A stretch of DNA of 64,000 nt from Desulfocapsa sp. (GTDB lineage: Bacteria > Desulfobacterota > Desulfobulbia > Desulfobulbales > Desulfocapsaceae). Shown one piece after another: positions 8,989 through 17,901 of the stretch. The number at the start of each line of letters is the position of its first letter. Within the stretch, counting starts at the first letter, position 1. The DNA is taken from the NCBI GenBank assembly GCA_022712895.1, contig JAFLJS010000037.1:78903-142902 (forward strand). Direction: 5' to 3'. The notes beneath the pieces are model-generated. The model worked only from the letters and a program-made list of their open reading frames with translations, was not told the DNA's origin and made no database searches. The position numbers and the translations under genes are program-made.

Positions 8989-9633
8989 ATGAGAAGAACA
9001 TGTTGGTGTCTGTTTACTCTTTTAACCGCTTTGTTGGTGCAAGTTCCTCAGCAAGCCGGTGCGCAGATGTATGTTTGTGTGGACAGCAGTGGGAAAGAGC
9101 AATACACCAACATGAATTCTTCAGGTAGTTGCCGCCCGTTACAAAACAGGATCAGTATCACAAGACCTCCTGGAACTGGTGGCAGTTATTTTCGGAGAGT
9201 ATCCACTTACCAACCGCCCTCCCGTACTGATGCATCCAGTTATGATCATCATATAAGGAAGAGCAGCCGTCGATACAATGTAGATCCCTTTTTAATTAAG
9301 GCCGTGATCAAAACCGAATCGGATTTTGATCGATATGCCTTGTCAAAAAAAGGGGCACAGGGATTGATGCAGCTCATGCCTGGGACTGCGAGGGAACTGA
9401 ATGTTCGTAACCCTTTCAATCCTTACGAGAACATTGATGGTGGAACCAGATATTTAAAGAGTATGTTGCAGCTCTTTGATGGTGATGTCGTCTTAAGTTT
9501 AGCGGCATATAATGCGGGGCCCACGCTGGTGAAACGTTTGCAAAAAGTTCCGAAAAATACTGAAACCCGAAGATATATAAAGAAGGTACTGGCTTACTAC
9601 AAGGACTATCGCGGCCACCTGCCAAAGGATTGA
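8989..9633 (+). CDS. Lytic transglycosylase (SLT domain) with DUF4124-like N-terminus
   Basis: Periplasmic peptidoglycan-cleaving enzyme of 214 residues. It has a signal peptide (about residues 1-25, ending QAGA), a short DUF4124-like segment (MYVCVDSSGKEQYTN), a proline/serine linker, and a soluble lytic transglycosylase domain from about residue 85. The catalytic glutamate is Glu110 in IKTESDF; GLMQLMPGTA and LAAYNAGP are classical SLT blocks. A GGGGTGAGCC ribosome binding site precedes the ATG. It is 18 bases after fsa and is probably in the same transcript. Confidence 0.95.
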   Translation: MRRTCWCLFTLLTALLVQVPQQAGAQMYVCVDSSGKEQYTNMNSSGSCRPLQNRISITRPPGTGGSYFRRVSTYQPPSRTDASSYDHHIRKSSRRYNVDPFLIKAVIKTESDFDRYALSKKGAQGLMQLMPGTARELNVRNPFNPYENIDGGTRYLKSMLQLFDGDVVLSLAAYNAGPTLVKRLQKVPKNTETRRYIKKVLAYYKDYRGHLPKD

Positions 9634-9681
9634 TTAGATGATTGTCAGTAATAAAAGAATTGCACAAGGCAGAAATATACA

Positions 9682-10242
9682 ATGAGTAACCGGAAATTCT
9701 GGCCAAATATTCTCACTGGCCTGCGCTTTGCGCTGATCCCTTTACTGATGGTGTTGCTCTCCCTGGAGCAGACAACATGGATAGCATTCTGGGCATGGTT
9801 TGTTTTTGCTTTTGCAGCTTTTACTGATTGGCTGGATGGTTATTTGGCCCGTAAGTTCGATTGCGAAACAGTTATTGGTAAATTGATGGATCCGCTGGCA
9901 GATAAGCTACTGGTGACTGCTGCTCTACTTATGTTGATTCCAATGGGTCGCATTGCCGCCTGGGTCTGTTTGCTGGTGATCAGTCGTGAGATCTTTATTA
10001 CAGGTGTTCGGGGGCTGGCTGCTTCCAAAAATAAAGTTGTTGCTGCAGATAATCTTGGGAAAATTAAAGCGAATTTTCAGTATTACGGCATTGGTTTTCT
10101 GATATTTCCTGTGGGGCTCCTGCCGATTCCTTACCAATTTGAGTTTGCAATAGTACTTATCTGGATTTCCATTGTGTTGAGTTACTGGTCAGCTGCCCAG
10201 TATATGTATAATCTTCGGGATATCTTCATTGAAGAATCCTGA
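9682..10242 (+). CDS. pgsA: CDP-diacylglycerol-glycerol-3-phosphate 3-phosphatidyltransferase
   Basis: Membrane enzyme making phosphatidylglycerophosphate, the precursor of phosphatidylglycerol. It has 186 residues and about five membrane segments. The CDP-alcohol phosphotransferase signature is complete: Asp49, Asp52-Gly53, Ala56-Arg57, Gly66, Asp70 and Asp74 across DWLDGYLAR and GKLMDPLADK. N-terminal PNILTGLRF is typical. Its last 14 bases overlap the next gene. Confidence 0.96.
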   Translation: MSNRKFWPNILTGLRFALIPLLMVLLSLEQTTWIAFWAWFVFAFAAFTDWLDGYLARKFDCETVIGKLMDPLADKLLVTAALLMLIPMGRIAAWVCLLVISREIFITGVRGLAASKNKVVAADNLGKIKANFQYYGIGFLIFPVGLLPIPYQFEFAIVLIWISIVLSYWSAAQYMYNLRDIFIEES

Positions 10243-10513
10243 CCGGGAAACAGTTACAGAACTCACCGAACTTCCTAATATTGGGCCTGCCATGGCAGAA
10301 GATCTACGACTTGTTGGAATCAGACAAGCAAAAGATCTGATTGATAAAGATCCTTACCAGCTATATGACTCATTATGTCAAAAGACTGCAACAAGACATG
10401 ATCCTTGTGTGATCGATGTGTTTCTGGCAGTAGTAGACTTTATGGAAGGAGGCAAAGCTTCACCTTGGTGGAACTTTACAGCAGAGCGGAAAAAATATCT
10501 TTCTGTCAGGTAG
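10229..10513 (+). CDS. Helix-hairpin-helix protein of the Cdd1/pathogenicity-locus type
   Basis: A 94-residue protein with TELPNIGPAMAEDLRLVGI, a helix-hairpin-helix like that in Cdd1 and TfoX C-terminal domains, followed by DLIDKDPYQLYDSLC and a tryptophan-rich end (SPWWNFTAERK). The likely start is TTG at 10229, 14 bases inside pgsA, because no ATG precedes the conserved motif. The family is named after a pathogenicity-associated locus, but the biochemical role is unknown; a DNA or nucleotide contact is only suggested by the HhH. Confidence 0.8.
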   Translation: MKNPDRETVTELTELPNIGPAMAEDLRLVGIRQAKDLIDKDPYQLYDSLCQKTATRHDPCVIDVFLAVVDFMEGGKASPWWNFTAERKKYLSVR

Positions 10514-10518
10514 AATGC

Positions 10519-10713
10519 TTATTCTGTCTCAAGCATATCCATTAACTCTTCCTGGAATGCGGTGTCTTCCATGAGCTTGTTGGCAATAACCTGACACAGT
10601 GCCGCAGGCAAGCTGTCGATATCTCCAGCAGCAACATTGATTGATATTTCACCATGCTCATCGGCTTCAAGGATTAGTGCTGATTGGTTTTCGTTGAGTT
10701 GTAATGTATTCAT
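10519..10713 (-). CDS. Small acidic hypothetical protein
   Basis: A 64-residue acidic protein of no recognised family, read towards pgsA. The ATG at 10713 is chosen over an upstream codon at 10791 because AAAGGGA lies about 9 bases before it. The sequence runs MNTLQLNENQSAL, then EADEHGEISINV and two acidic helices ending MDMLETE. It is convergent with the pgsA cluster. The 5' region runs into the tRNA-Leu promoter region on the other strand. Confidence 0.6.
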   Translation of the reverse strand: MNTLQLNENQSALILEADEHGEISINVAAGDIDSLPAALCQVIANKLMEDTAFQEELMDMLETE

Positions 10714-10820
10714 TGTTCTGGATTTCCCTTTGCTTTGAAATATCTGATCTGTTTTTTGTTGTATTTGATATCTACTTCCAGTCTTCCACACATTCGAAAG
10801 GAAAGCCAGTTCATTTCTCC

Positions 10821-10850
10821 TTGACAGTTCACTGGCAGGTACGGTATTAA
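10821..10850 (+). promoter_or_regulatory. Sigma70-type promoter of tRNA-Leu
   Basis: TTGACA at 10821-10826 and TATTAA at 10845-10850 are separated by 18 bases, a near-consensus housekeeping promoter. Transcription would start near 10857, about 12 bases before the mature tRNA 5' end. Confidence 0.8.
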
Positions 10851-10868
10851 TTCCTCAGCATTTTTAAT

Positions 10869-10955
10869 GCCAGAGTGGTGAAACTGGTAGACGCACTGGA
10901 CTCAAAATCCAGCGGGGGCAACTCCGTGTCGGTTCGATTCCGACCTCTGGTACCA
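10869..10955 (+). tRNA. tRNA-Leu, anticodon CAA
   Basis: An 87-base class II tRNA. The acceptor arms GCCAGAG and CTCTGGT pair (first pair G-U), the anticodon stem CTGGA/TCCAG encloses loop CTCAAAA with anticodon CAA (reads UUG), there is a long variable arm (GCGGGGGCAACTCCGT), and the T arm has GGTTCGATTCC. The CCA end is encoded at 10953-10955. It has its own promoter and a terminator. Confidence 0.97.
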
Positions 10956-10965
10956 GAAAGACGCT

Positions 10966-11012
10966 AAGGTGTAACTTTATGAATATCATGGAGTTACACC
11001 TTTGTTGTTTCT
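10966..11012 (+). terminator. Rho-independent terminator after tRNA-Leu
   Basis: A perfect 11-bp inverted repeat, AAGGTGTAACT (10966-10976) and AGTTACACCTT (10992-11002), with a 15-base loop, then a T-rich stretch. It begins 11 bases after the tRNA CCA end. Confidence 0.8.
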
Positions 11013-11107
11013 AGTACGTTTATTTGCTCTATCTTTATGTTTTAGTGTAGGTTGTGATGCTTACGAATAGATTGTTTTAGATGCTCAATTATCAAAGAGG
11101 GATATCC

Positions 11108-12070
11108 ATGAAAAATATTCATTTTTTTTGTTGTGCGTTACTTGTGCTGCTTGTGAGCACAAATATCGCCTCTGCTAAAACCTATAAAGTTGCCGTATCA
11201 CAGATTGTTGAACATCCTGCATTGGATGCCACCCGCCAAGGGCTTCTAGACGGTCTAAAAGCAAAGGGATATGAGCAGGGTGAAAACCTCGATTTTGTCT
11301 ATCAGACTGCCCAGGGAAACCCTGCTATTGCAGTGCAGATTGCCAAGCAGTTTGTTGGAGAAAAACCTGATGTGCTGGTCGGTATTGCCACTCCCACTGC
11401 CCAGGCACTTGCCGCCTCAACCCGTACGATTCCAGTTGTTTTTACAGCCGTAACCGATCCACTGGGGGCAAAGCTTGTGAAAAGTCTGGAACATCCCGGA
11501 GCAAACGTAACCGGCCTTTCCGATCTTACTCCAGTGGCACAGCATGTGGATTTGATGCAGGAGCTTGTTCCTGGATTGAAGGCAATTGGTGTGGTGTATA
11601 ATCCAGGCGAGGCAAATGGTGTAACTCTGGTTGAACTGTTAAAGAAAGCGGCCAAAGCAAAAAACATAAAAGTAGTGGAAGGGAGTGCGCTTAAAAGTGC
11701 TGATGTACAATTCGCCGCCCGTATCATTGCCTCTAAGGTGCAGGTGATTTATGCTCCCACAGATAATACAGTTGCCAGTGCAATTGACGCGTTGATTGGT
11801 GTTGCTAATCAGGCGAAGATTCCTGTTGTTGGTGGCTCCACCTCTTTTGTTGCAAATGGTGCCGTGGCTTCTCTTGGTTTTGATTATTATCAGGTTGGCG
11901 TGCAGACCGCTGATTATGTGGATGCTGTGTTAAAAGGAAAGAATCCTGGTGATATGGCGGTGGGATTTGCCAAAGGGTCCGATCTCTTTCTGAATATGAA
12001 AGTGGCAGATAAACTTGGTATCAGCATCTCAGATGAGTTACTAAAGCGCGCATCAAATATTATTAAATAA
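11108..12070 (+). CDS. ABC transporter substrate-binding protein (TrpX/ABC_sub_bind type)
   Basis: Periplasmic binding protein of 320 residues for an importer completed by the next two genes. The signal peptide covers about residues 1-22 and ends IASA. The mature part has the two-lobed pattern of the ABC_sub_bind (PF04392) family: VAVSQIVEHPALD, GLLDGLKAKGY, VVFTAVTDPLGA and NVTGLSD. Members often bind aromatic amino acids (TrpX-type), but the ligand here is inferred only. The ATG at 11108 has AGAGGGA upstream, better than the upstream ATG at 11081. Confidence 0.92.
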   Translation: MKNIHFFCCALLVLLVSTNIASAKTYKVAVSQIVEHPALDATRQGLLDGLKAKGYEQGENLDFVYQTAQGNPAIAVQIAKQFVGEKPDVLVGIATPTAQALAASTRTIPVVFTAVTDPLGAKLVKSLEHPGANVTGLSDLTPVAQHVDLMQELVPGLKAIGVVYNPGEANGVTLVELLKKAAKAKNIKVVEGSALKSADVQFAARIIASKVQVIYAPTDNTVASAIDALIGVANQAKIPVVGGSTSFVANGAVASLGFDYYQVGVQTADYVDAVLKGKNPGDMAVGFAKGSDLFLNMKVADKLGISISDELLKRASNIIK

Positions 12071-12084
12071 CACAGAAAACGAAG

Positions 12085-12987
12085 ATGTCTTTGTTCGCCT
12101 TTTTAGGCACCCTTGAAATTGGTTTGATTTATGGCCTTGTGGCACTTGGGGTCTATCTAACCTTTCGTGTCCTGGATTTTCCGGATCTCACCGTTGATGG
12201 CAGTTTTCCAATGGGTGGCGCAGTTGCCGCCACTGCTATTGTTGCCGGAGTTAACCCCTGGCTGGCCACCGGATTTGCAATACTTGCCGGTGCTGCCTGC
12301 GGACTGGTTACTGCCTTTCTTGCCGTTCGTTGCGGTATCTTACATCTTCTAGCATCGATCCTGACCATGATCGCCGCCTTTTCCATTAATATTCGGATTA
12401 TGGGCAGACCCAATATCGCTCTGCTGGGCGAGAATACTATTTTTACGTCCATTGAGAAATTTGGCATCGATCCTCTTTACGGGAATCTGGGGATGGTTTT
12501 TGTCATTGTTCTACTGGTGGCATTTTTGATCCTCAGGCTGCTGTCCAGTGATTTCGGGTTAGCCCTGCGAGCCACTGGAGTGAATGATGCTATGGTCGCT
12601 GCTCAGGGCGGTAGTGTCGGATATTATACCTATGTTGGTCTGGCGCTATCCAATGGCCTTGTGGGACTTGCCGGAGCCCTTTTTACCATGAGTAATTCTT
12701 TCGCCGATGTGACATCTGGTGTGGGGACAATTGTTGTAGGACTCGCTGCGGTGATTTTGGGCCAAACCCTGCTCTCTGGGCGTCAACTATGGGTGGCGGT
12801 TATTGCTGTTATTCTTGGTTCTATCCTCTACCGACTGGCAGTGGCTTTTGCTCTTAGTACAGGAATGTTTGGCATGCAGGCATCGGATCTTAATTTGATT
12901 ACAGCAGTTCTTGTGGCTGCTGCGTTGATTGTCCCAAAAATGAAAAGCAAGGTGCGTGCCAAAATTTCAAGGCGGAAGACAAAGTGA
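12085..12987 (+). CDS. ABC transporter permease (BPD_transp_2 type)
   Basis: Inner-membrane permease of 300 residues with about eight to nine hydrophobic segments. LIYGLVALGVYLTFRVLDFPD at the start and DLTVDGSFPMGG, LALRATGVND and LSNGLVGLAGAL are typical of the branched-chain/TrpY permease group. It follows its binding protein by 14 bases and its stop overlaps the GTG of the ATPase gene (GTGA), so all three are one operon. Confidence 0.94.
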   Translation: MSLFAFLGTLEIGLIYGLVALGVYLTFRVLDFPDLTVDGSFPMGGAVAATAIVAGVNPWLATGFAILAGAACGLVTAFLAVRCGILHLLASILTMIAAFSINIRIMGRPNIALLGENTIFTSIEKFGIDPLYGNLGMVFVIVLLVAFLILRLLSSDFGLALRATGVNDAMVAAQGGSVGYYTYVGLALSNGLVGLAGALFTMSNSFADVTSGVGTIVVGLAAVILGQTLLSGRQLWVAVIAVILGSILYRLAVAFALSTGMFGMQASDLNLITAVLVAAALIVPKMKSKVRAKISRRKTK

Positions 12988-13778
12988 TAGAGTTAACTGA
13001 TATCCGCATCACCTTTAATGAGGGAACAGTCCTTGAGAATAAGGCCTTGCGGGGAGTCAGCCTCAATATCCCGGAACATGAATTTGTAACCATCATTGGT
13101 TCAAATGGTGCAGGTAAGTCTACTCTTCTTGGAGCTGTGAGCGGCGAGGCCACAATTAGTGATGGCATGGTGAAGATTGATGGCGCGGAGGTGACTAGCT
13201 GGCCGGTATATAAACGCGCAAAATATGCCGCTCGTGTTTTTCAAAATCCACTGGCTGGAACGTGTGCAACACTTACCATTGAAGAAAATATGGCCCTTGC
13301 ATACAGTCGAGGGAAAAAAAGAGGTTGGCAACTAGCTCTTTCTGGTAAGCGCCGGCAGCTTTTTCGGGAACGTATAGCAATGTTAAAACTTGGCCTGGAG
13401 GATCGGCTTGGGGACTCTATTGGGCTGCTATCGGGTGGGCAGCGTCAGGCGGTGAGTCTGATTATGGCAACATTGTCTGATAGTCACCTCCTGCTTCTCG
13501 ATGAGCACACAGCGGCGCTTGATCCTCGTATGGCCGCTTTTATCCTTGATCTCACAAGCAGGGTGGTTAAGGAATTCGGGCTCACTGTGATGATGGTCAC
13601 CCATTCCATGAAAGATGCTTTGGCCAGTGGTCAGCGTACAGTGATGCTTCATCAGGGGCAGATTGTACTGGATGTCTCAGGGGCTGAGCGGGATAAACTT
13701 GATGTGGCGCATCTGCTTGAGATGTTTAATCGCGTAAGAGGCGAAGAACTGGCTGACGATAGCCTCCTTTTGGCTTGA
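12984..13778 (+). CDS. ABC transporter ATP-binding protein (TrpZ-like)
   Basis: Cytoplasmic ATPase of 264 residues that powers the importer. It has Walker A GSNGAGKST (residues 39-47), the signature LLSGGQRQA, Walker B HLLLLDEHTAALDP and the switch histidine in VTHSMKDAL. The GTG start overlaps the permease stop by four bases. The permease, binding protein and ATPase match each other as a set, so the substrate is probably an aromatic or related amino acid. Confidence 0.95.
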   Translation: MIELTDIRITFNEGTVLENKALRGVSLNIPEHEFVTIIGSNGAGKSTLLGAVSGEATISDGMVKIDGAEVTSWPVYKRAKYAARVFQNPLAGTCATLTIEENMALAYSRGKKRGWQLALSGKRRQLFRERIAMLKLGLEDRLGDSIGLLSGGQRQAVSLIMATLSDSHLLLLDEHTAALDPRMAAFILDLTSRVVKEFGLTVMMVTHSMKDALASGQRTVMLHQGQIVLDVSGAERDKLDVAHLLEMFNRVRGEELADDSLLLA

Positions 13779-13794
13779 ACCGGGACGAAAATCG

Positions 13795-14397
13795 ATGGAT
13801 ATCAGTGTTTTTCTGCATGGGCTGACCTCTTATTTTGTAATCATAGATCCAATCGGTGCAGCTCTTATCTTTAACGCTCTTATGACGGGAGAAGAGAACT
13901 CCGTTCGGCGCAAACGGATGGCGTTGAAGACCTGTCTTATTTCCACCATTATTGTACTGACATTTGCTTTTCTGGGAGAGGCACTACTTAGCCGACTTGG
14001 TATTTCCATTGAGGCCTTAAGAGTCTCAGGTGGTATTTTACTTTTTGTCACTGCTTTTGGCCTTATCACCCGTGAAACTGGGTATGCAGTAGCTGGGAAA
14101 AGCAGCGATATATCTGTGTTCCCCATGTCCATTCCATTGATTGCAGGCCCTGGTTGTCTTACTCTAACCATTCTTCTTTTTTCGAACAGAGAAGTACCAG
14201 GTGCTACATTAGCATTGGTTTTAGCGGTACTGCTAAATTACGGAATAGCATTTTTTGCACTCCTGTTTTCTGATAAAGTGAAAAAAATTGTGGGGCGAAC
14301 TGGAGATGATATTCTACGGCGATTGCTGGGAGTTATACTGGCTGCCCTTGCGGTGCAATTTATCAGTGATGGTGTGATTCAATTGCTTCGTAGTTGA
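13795..14397 (+). CDS. MarC family membrane protein
   Basis: A 200-residue inner-membrane protein with about six membrane segments. The start DPIGAALIFNALM, the REALS-like RVSGGILLFVTAFGL and SIPLIAGPGCLT are hallmarks of MarC/UPF0056. The family was once linked to multiple antibiotic resistance, but that role was not upheld, and transport function is unknown. It lies 16 bases after the ABC ATPase gene. Confidence 0.93.
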   Translation: MDISVFLHGLTSYFVIIDPIGAALIFNALMTGEENSVRRKRMALKTCLISTIIVLTFAFLGEALLSRLGISIEALRVSGGILLFVTAFGLITRETGYAVAGKSSDISVFPMSIPLIAGPGCLTLTILLFSNREVPGATLALVLAVLLNYGIAFFALLFSDKVKKIVGRTGDDILRRLLGVILAALAVQFISDGVIQLLRS

Positions 14398-14470
14398 TTG
14401 CTGGTAAAAATCTTTGTACACTTGCAGGTGTGCCGACTAAACAAACAGCAACATTTATTGGAATCATTTT

Positions 14471-15262
14471 ATGAATCAGGAAAACATTCTTAAACTTCTT
14501 CAAAATGTGCAACGGGGAGTGAGTTCCGTTGAGCAGGCCATGGAGACCTTGCGTCATTTGCCGGGACAATATATCAAGGATGCCTGTATCGATCACCATC
14601 GGAGCCTGCGTACCGGGATTCCTGAAGTGATTTTTGGAGAGGGGAAAACAGCCGAGCAGATTATTGAAATCGCAAAAACTTTTATAGCGCAGAAGACTCT
14701 TTTTCTTGCGACCAGGGTTGATGCGTTAAAGGCTGAATCTGTTCTCGATAAATTACCGGAGCTACAGTTTCATAAAGTTGCAGGAATTCTTTCGTCTGTT
14801 CTGGTAAAACCGGATTTAGAAAAGGTAAGAGGGAATATTCTTATTCTTTGTGCTGGAACATCTGACATCCCGGTTGCCGAAGAGGCACGTATAACAGCTC
14901 TTGCTTTTGGGAATCCTGTTACCACGCATTACGACGCCGGGGTCGCAGGGCTGCATCGTCTGTTTGACAGACAGCAGGATATCCTGTCTGCTTCAGTAAT
15001 CATTGTGGTGGCGGGCATGGAAGGTGCTTTGCCAAGTGTTGTCAGTGGTATCTGCTCTGCCCCCGTCGTGGCGGTTCCAACGTCCATTGGTTATGGCACT
15101 AGTTTTGGCGGTATAACGGCTCTTTTGGGCATGTTAAACAGTTGTGCACCAGGCCTTGCCGTGGTGAATATTGACAATGGGTTTGGTGCTGCCTGTCACG
15201 CATCTGCCATCAATAGAAAAAATAGTCCCGCAAGCTTGCAAGAATCAGGCAGTACAGTATAA
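14471..15262 (+). CDS. larB: Nickel pincer cofactor biosynthesis protein LarB
   Basis: The 263-residue protein matches LarB, which carboxylates and hydrolyses nicotinic acid adenine dinucleotide in the first step to the nickel-pincer nucleotide of lactate racemase-type enzymes. The C-terminal two thirds resemble AIR carboxylase: CAGTSDIPVAEEA, THYDAGVAGLHRL, VVAGMEGALPSVVSG and VPTSIGYGTSFGGI. The ATG is not followed by larC or larE here; those would have to be elsewhere. A 73-base gap separates it from marC. Confidence 0.93.
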   Translation: MNQENILKLLQNVQRGVSSVEQAMETLRHLPGQYIKDACIDHHRSLRTGIPEVIFGEGKTAEQIIEIAKTFIAQKTLFLATRVDALKAESVLDKLPELQFHKVAGILSSVLVKPDLEKVRGNILILCAGTSDIPVAEEARITALAFGNPVTTHYDAGVAGLHRLFDRQQDILSASVIIVVAGMEGALPSVVSGICSAPVVAVPTSIGYGTSFGGITALLGMLNSCAPGLAVVNIDNGFGAACHASAINRKNSPASLQESGSTV

Positions 15263-15312
15263 TCACGCATCTCTCTTACTTAAACACTTTAACCATAGTT
15301 CCAGGAACCTGA

Positions 15313-17892
15313 ATGAATACATCAATCAAGCTGAAACTTTCTGTGCTTTTCTTTTTTGTTATAATGTCCGTCGTCACCATTGTCCCTTCTTTTTACGAGG
15401 ACACTCCTGACTGGTGGCAGAAGTATATGGCACCGGAAGGCTTGCGTTTAGGGCTTGATCTTCAGGGTGGTATGCATCTTGTCCTGCAGGTAAACCTAGA
15501 TAAGGCTGAAGAAGATTCTTTAGAGCTTGCCGCCAACGAACTGAAAGACAGTCTCCGGGAAGAGGGAATCAGTGCCGTTCGCACAAAATCAGATCCGGGT
15601 GTTGTGCTCTTTACCCTGCCAAACTCCGGTGCTGTTGATACCGTCAAACGGTTGGCAAAAGATCGTTTAAAAGAAATCAATGTGAAGGTGGATGCCAAAG
15701 AAGGATCTTTCCCCAAGATTACGGTCACCTTAAAGCAATCAGAAATTGACTTTATCCGTACCCATGCCGTCGAGCAGTCCCTTGAGATTATCCGGAATCG
15801 AATTGATCAGTTTGGTGTGGCAGAGCCTGTTATTATCCGTCAGGGCGAGGCGGAAATTGTTGTACAGCTTCCCGGTGTAAAAGATCCAAAACGTGCCTTA
15901 AAGTTGTTGGGTGAAACTGCCCAGCTTGAATTTAAACGAGTGGCCGATACTGCAGGGATCAATCTTTTTCAACTTGCCGACGAATCACTCAAAGCAGAGC
16001 AGTGGAATGGAGTGTGGACGGATCATGCAGAGGTGGTGAAGTTGAACCGTGCCCTACAGAATCGTCTGCCTGAAAATACCAGAATATATATCGAAAAAGA
16101 TACCGACACCGAAACGGGTAGAGAAGTTATCCGACCTATCCTCCTCGATGAGCAGATCCTGATGACAGGGGAGATGGTGAAGAATGCACAGGTACGGATC
16201 TCCAATCAATTTAATGAGCCATACGTTTCCATCGACTTTACCTCACGTGGAGGGCGGGTTTTTGCCAAACTCACCGAAGATAATGTAGGAAAACGTATGG
16301 CTATTGTGTTGGATGATATCGTTCGTTCAGCACCGGTTATCCGAGAAAAAATCCTTGGTGGGTCGGCCCAGATAAGCGGAAGTTTTACCCATGAAGATGC
16401 TGCGGATCTGGCCATTGTTCTACGTGTTGGTGCCCTTCCTGCACCCGTTGATATTATTCAGAATATGACAGTCGGTGCCAGTCTTGGACAGGATTCAATC
16501 AACAAGGGCATGACTGCTGGTGTCTTTGGTGCTCTGATTGTCCTTGGCTTTATGGGTATCTATTACCGCTTATCCGGATTCATCGCCAACAGTGCACTTA
16601 TCTTAAATATTCTCTTCCTTTTCACAGGGCTTGCCATTCTTAATGCGACTCTGACACTGCCGGGTATTGCCGGTATCATTCTTTCCATCGGTATGGCTGT
16701 TGATGCTAATGTGCTTATATTTGAACGAATGCGTGAAGAGTATGCTCTTGGCAAATCTGTAAAATCCAGTGTCGATGGAGGTTTTGGAAAAGCATTCTGG
16801 ACCATTGTCGATTCCCAGGTAACAACTCTGATTACTGCCATGGCGCTCTTTATGTTTGGTACCGGCCCCATTAAGGGCTTTGCCATTACCCTTTCCTTAG
16901 GTATCATTTTTAACCTCTTCACCGCTCTTTTCTGTTCGCGACTGATGTTTGAGACCCTTTACTCTTTCCGTGTTTTGAAAAAGCTTAACTTCATGCAGTT
17001 TGTGAAGAAGCCAAGTATTGATTTTATGCGTCTTCGCAATATTGCTTTTGGAGTATCTGCTGTTCTGGTTACCATAGGGCTCATCGCCTCTATTCAGATT
17101 GTCAGAGGCAAGGCCAATATGGGGGTTGATTTTACAGGTGGTTCTTTGCTGCAGTACAAGGCAAGTGAAGATTTTACCATGGAAGAGGTGCGAAGGGCTT
17201 TTGCTGCTGGCGGAATGAAACAGATGAACCTCCAGGAGGTTGAGGGAGAACATCGTCTGATAGTGAAGGTGAAAAAAGCATCCCATGTGGTGGTAGGTCT
17301 TGATGAGCAGATCAATAGTCTGCTTGCCAGTGAGCTGCCGGATAAAGGTTTTGTGCTTGAGAGCCAGTCTGAAATCGGCTCTTCTGTAAGTAAAGTATTA
17401 CGTAATAAAGCTATTCAAGCCGTTTTTATCTCGCTCTTTGGTGTCATTGTTTATCTGGCCATGCGTTTTGATATTCGCTTTGGACTGGCGGCTGCCGTTG
17501 CCACCTTCCACGATGTTATTGTAGTGCTTGGTATCTGTTGGCTTCTCAATGTGGAGATTACGCTGCTTATCGTAACAGCGCTTCTGACACTCGCTGGATA
17601 TTCGTTGAATGACTCAGTTGTTGTTTTTGATAGAATTCGGGAGAATATGCAAAAGGATGAGCACCATTCACTGCTTGACCAAATTAATAAAAGTATCAAT
17701 CAGGTTATGAGCCGTACCTTTGTAACATCTCTGACCACTGGCATGGTGTTGCTTGCTCTGTTCTTCCTTGGTGGCTCAGTTATCCATAACTTTTCTCTGG
17801 CACTGCTTCTCGGTGTGATAGTTGGTACCTATTCGTCCATCTTTATTGCAAGCCCGGTACTGAGTTTGTGGCCAGCTAAAAAAAATGCGTAA
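15313..17892 (+). CDS. secDF: Fused SecD-SecF protein-export membrane protein
   Basis: Proton-driven motor that helps pull proteins across the Sec channel. One 859-residue frame contains SecD (about residues 1-555) and SecF (about 556-859). SecD begins with a membrane segment, then LGLDLQGGMHLVLQV and the periplasmic P1 region with FGVAEP, then five membrane segments including GMAVDANVLIFERMREE. SecF has KANMGVDFTGGSLLQ near residue 600, and GYSLNDSVVVFDRIRE. SecD and SecF are most often separate genes, so this is a fusion. YajC and tgt, usual neighbours, are 25 kb away on the other strand. Confidence 0.97.
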   Translation: MNTSIKLKLSVLFFFVIMSVVTIVPSFYEDTPDWWQKYMAPEGLRLGLDLQGGMHLVLQVNLDKAEEDSLELAANELKDSLREEGISAVRTKSDPGVVLFTLPNSGAVDTVKRLAKDRLKEINVKVDAKEGSFPKITVTLKQSEIDFIRTHAVEQSLEIIRNRIDQFGVAEPVIIRQGEAEIVVQLPGVKDPKRALKLLGETAQLEFKRVADTAGINLFQLADESLKAEQWNGVWTDHAEVVKLNRALQNRLPENTRIYIEKDTDTETGREVIRPILLDEQILMTGEMVKNAQVRISNQFNEPYVSIDFTSRGGRVFAKLTEDNVGKRMAIVLDDIVRSAPVIREKILGGSAQISGSFTHEDAADLAIVLRVGALPAPVDIIQNMTVGASLGQDSINKGMTAGVFGALIVLGFMGIYYRLSGFIANSALILNILFLFTGLAILNATLTLPGIAGIILSIGMAVDANVLIFERMREEYALGKSVKSSVDGGFGKAFWTIVDSQVTTLITAMALFMFGTGPIKGFAITLSLGIIFNLFTALFCSRLMFETLYSFRVLKKLNFMQFVKKPSIDFMRLRNIAFGVSAVLVTIGLIASIQIVRGKANMGVDFTGGSLLQYKASEDFTMEEVRRAFAAGGMKQMNLQEVEGEHRLIVKVKKASHVVVGLDEQINSLLASELPDKGFVLESQSEIGSSVSKVLRNKAIQAVFISLFGVIVYLAMRFDIRFGLAAAVATFHDVIVVLGICWLLNVEITLLIVTALLTLAGYSLNDSVVVFDRIRENMQKDEHHSLLDQINKSINQVMSRTFVTSLTTGMVLLALFFLGGSVIHNFSLALLLGVIVGTYSSIFIASPVLSLWPAKKNA

Positions 17893-17901
17893 CGTAACAT
17901 A

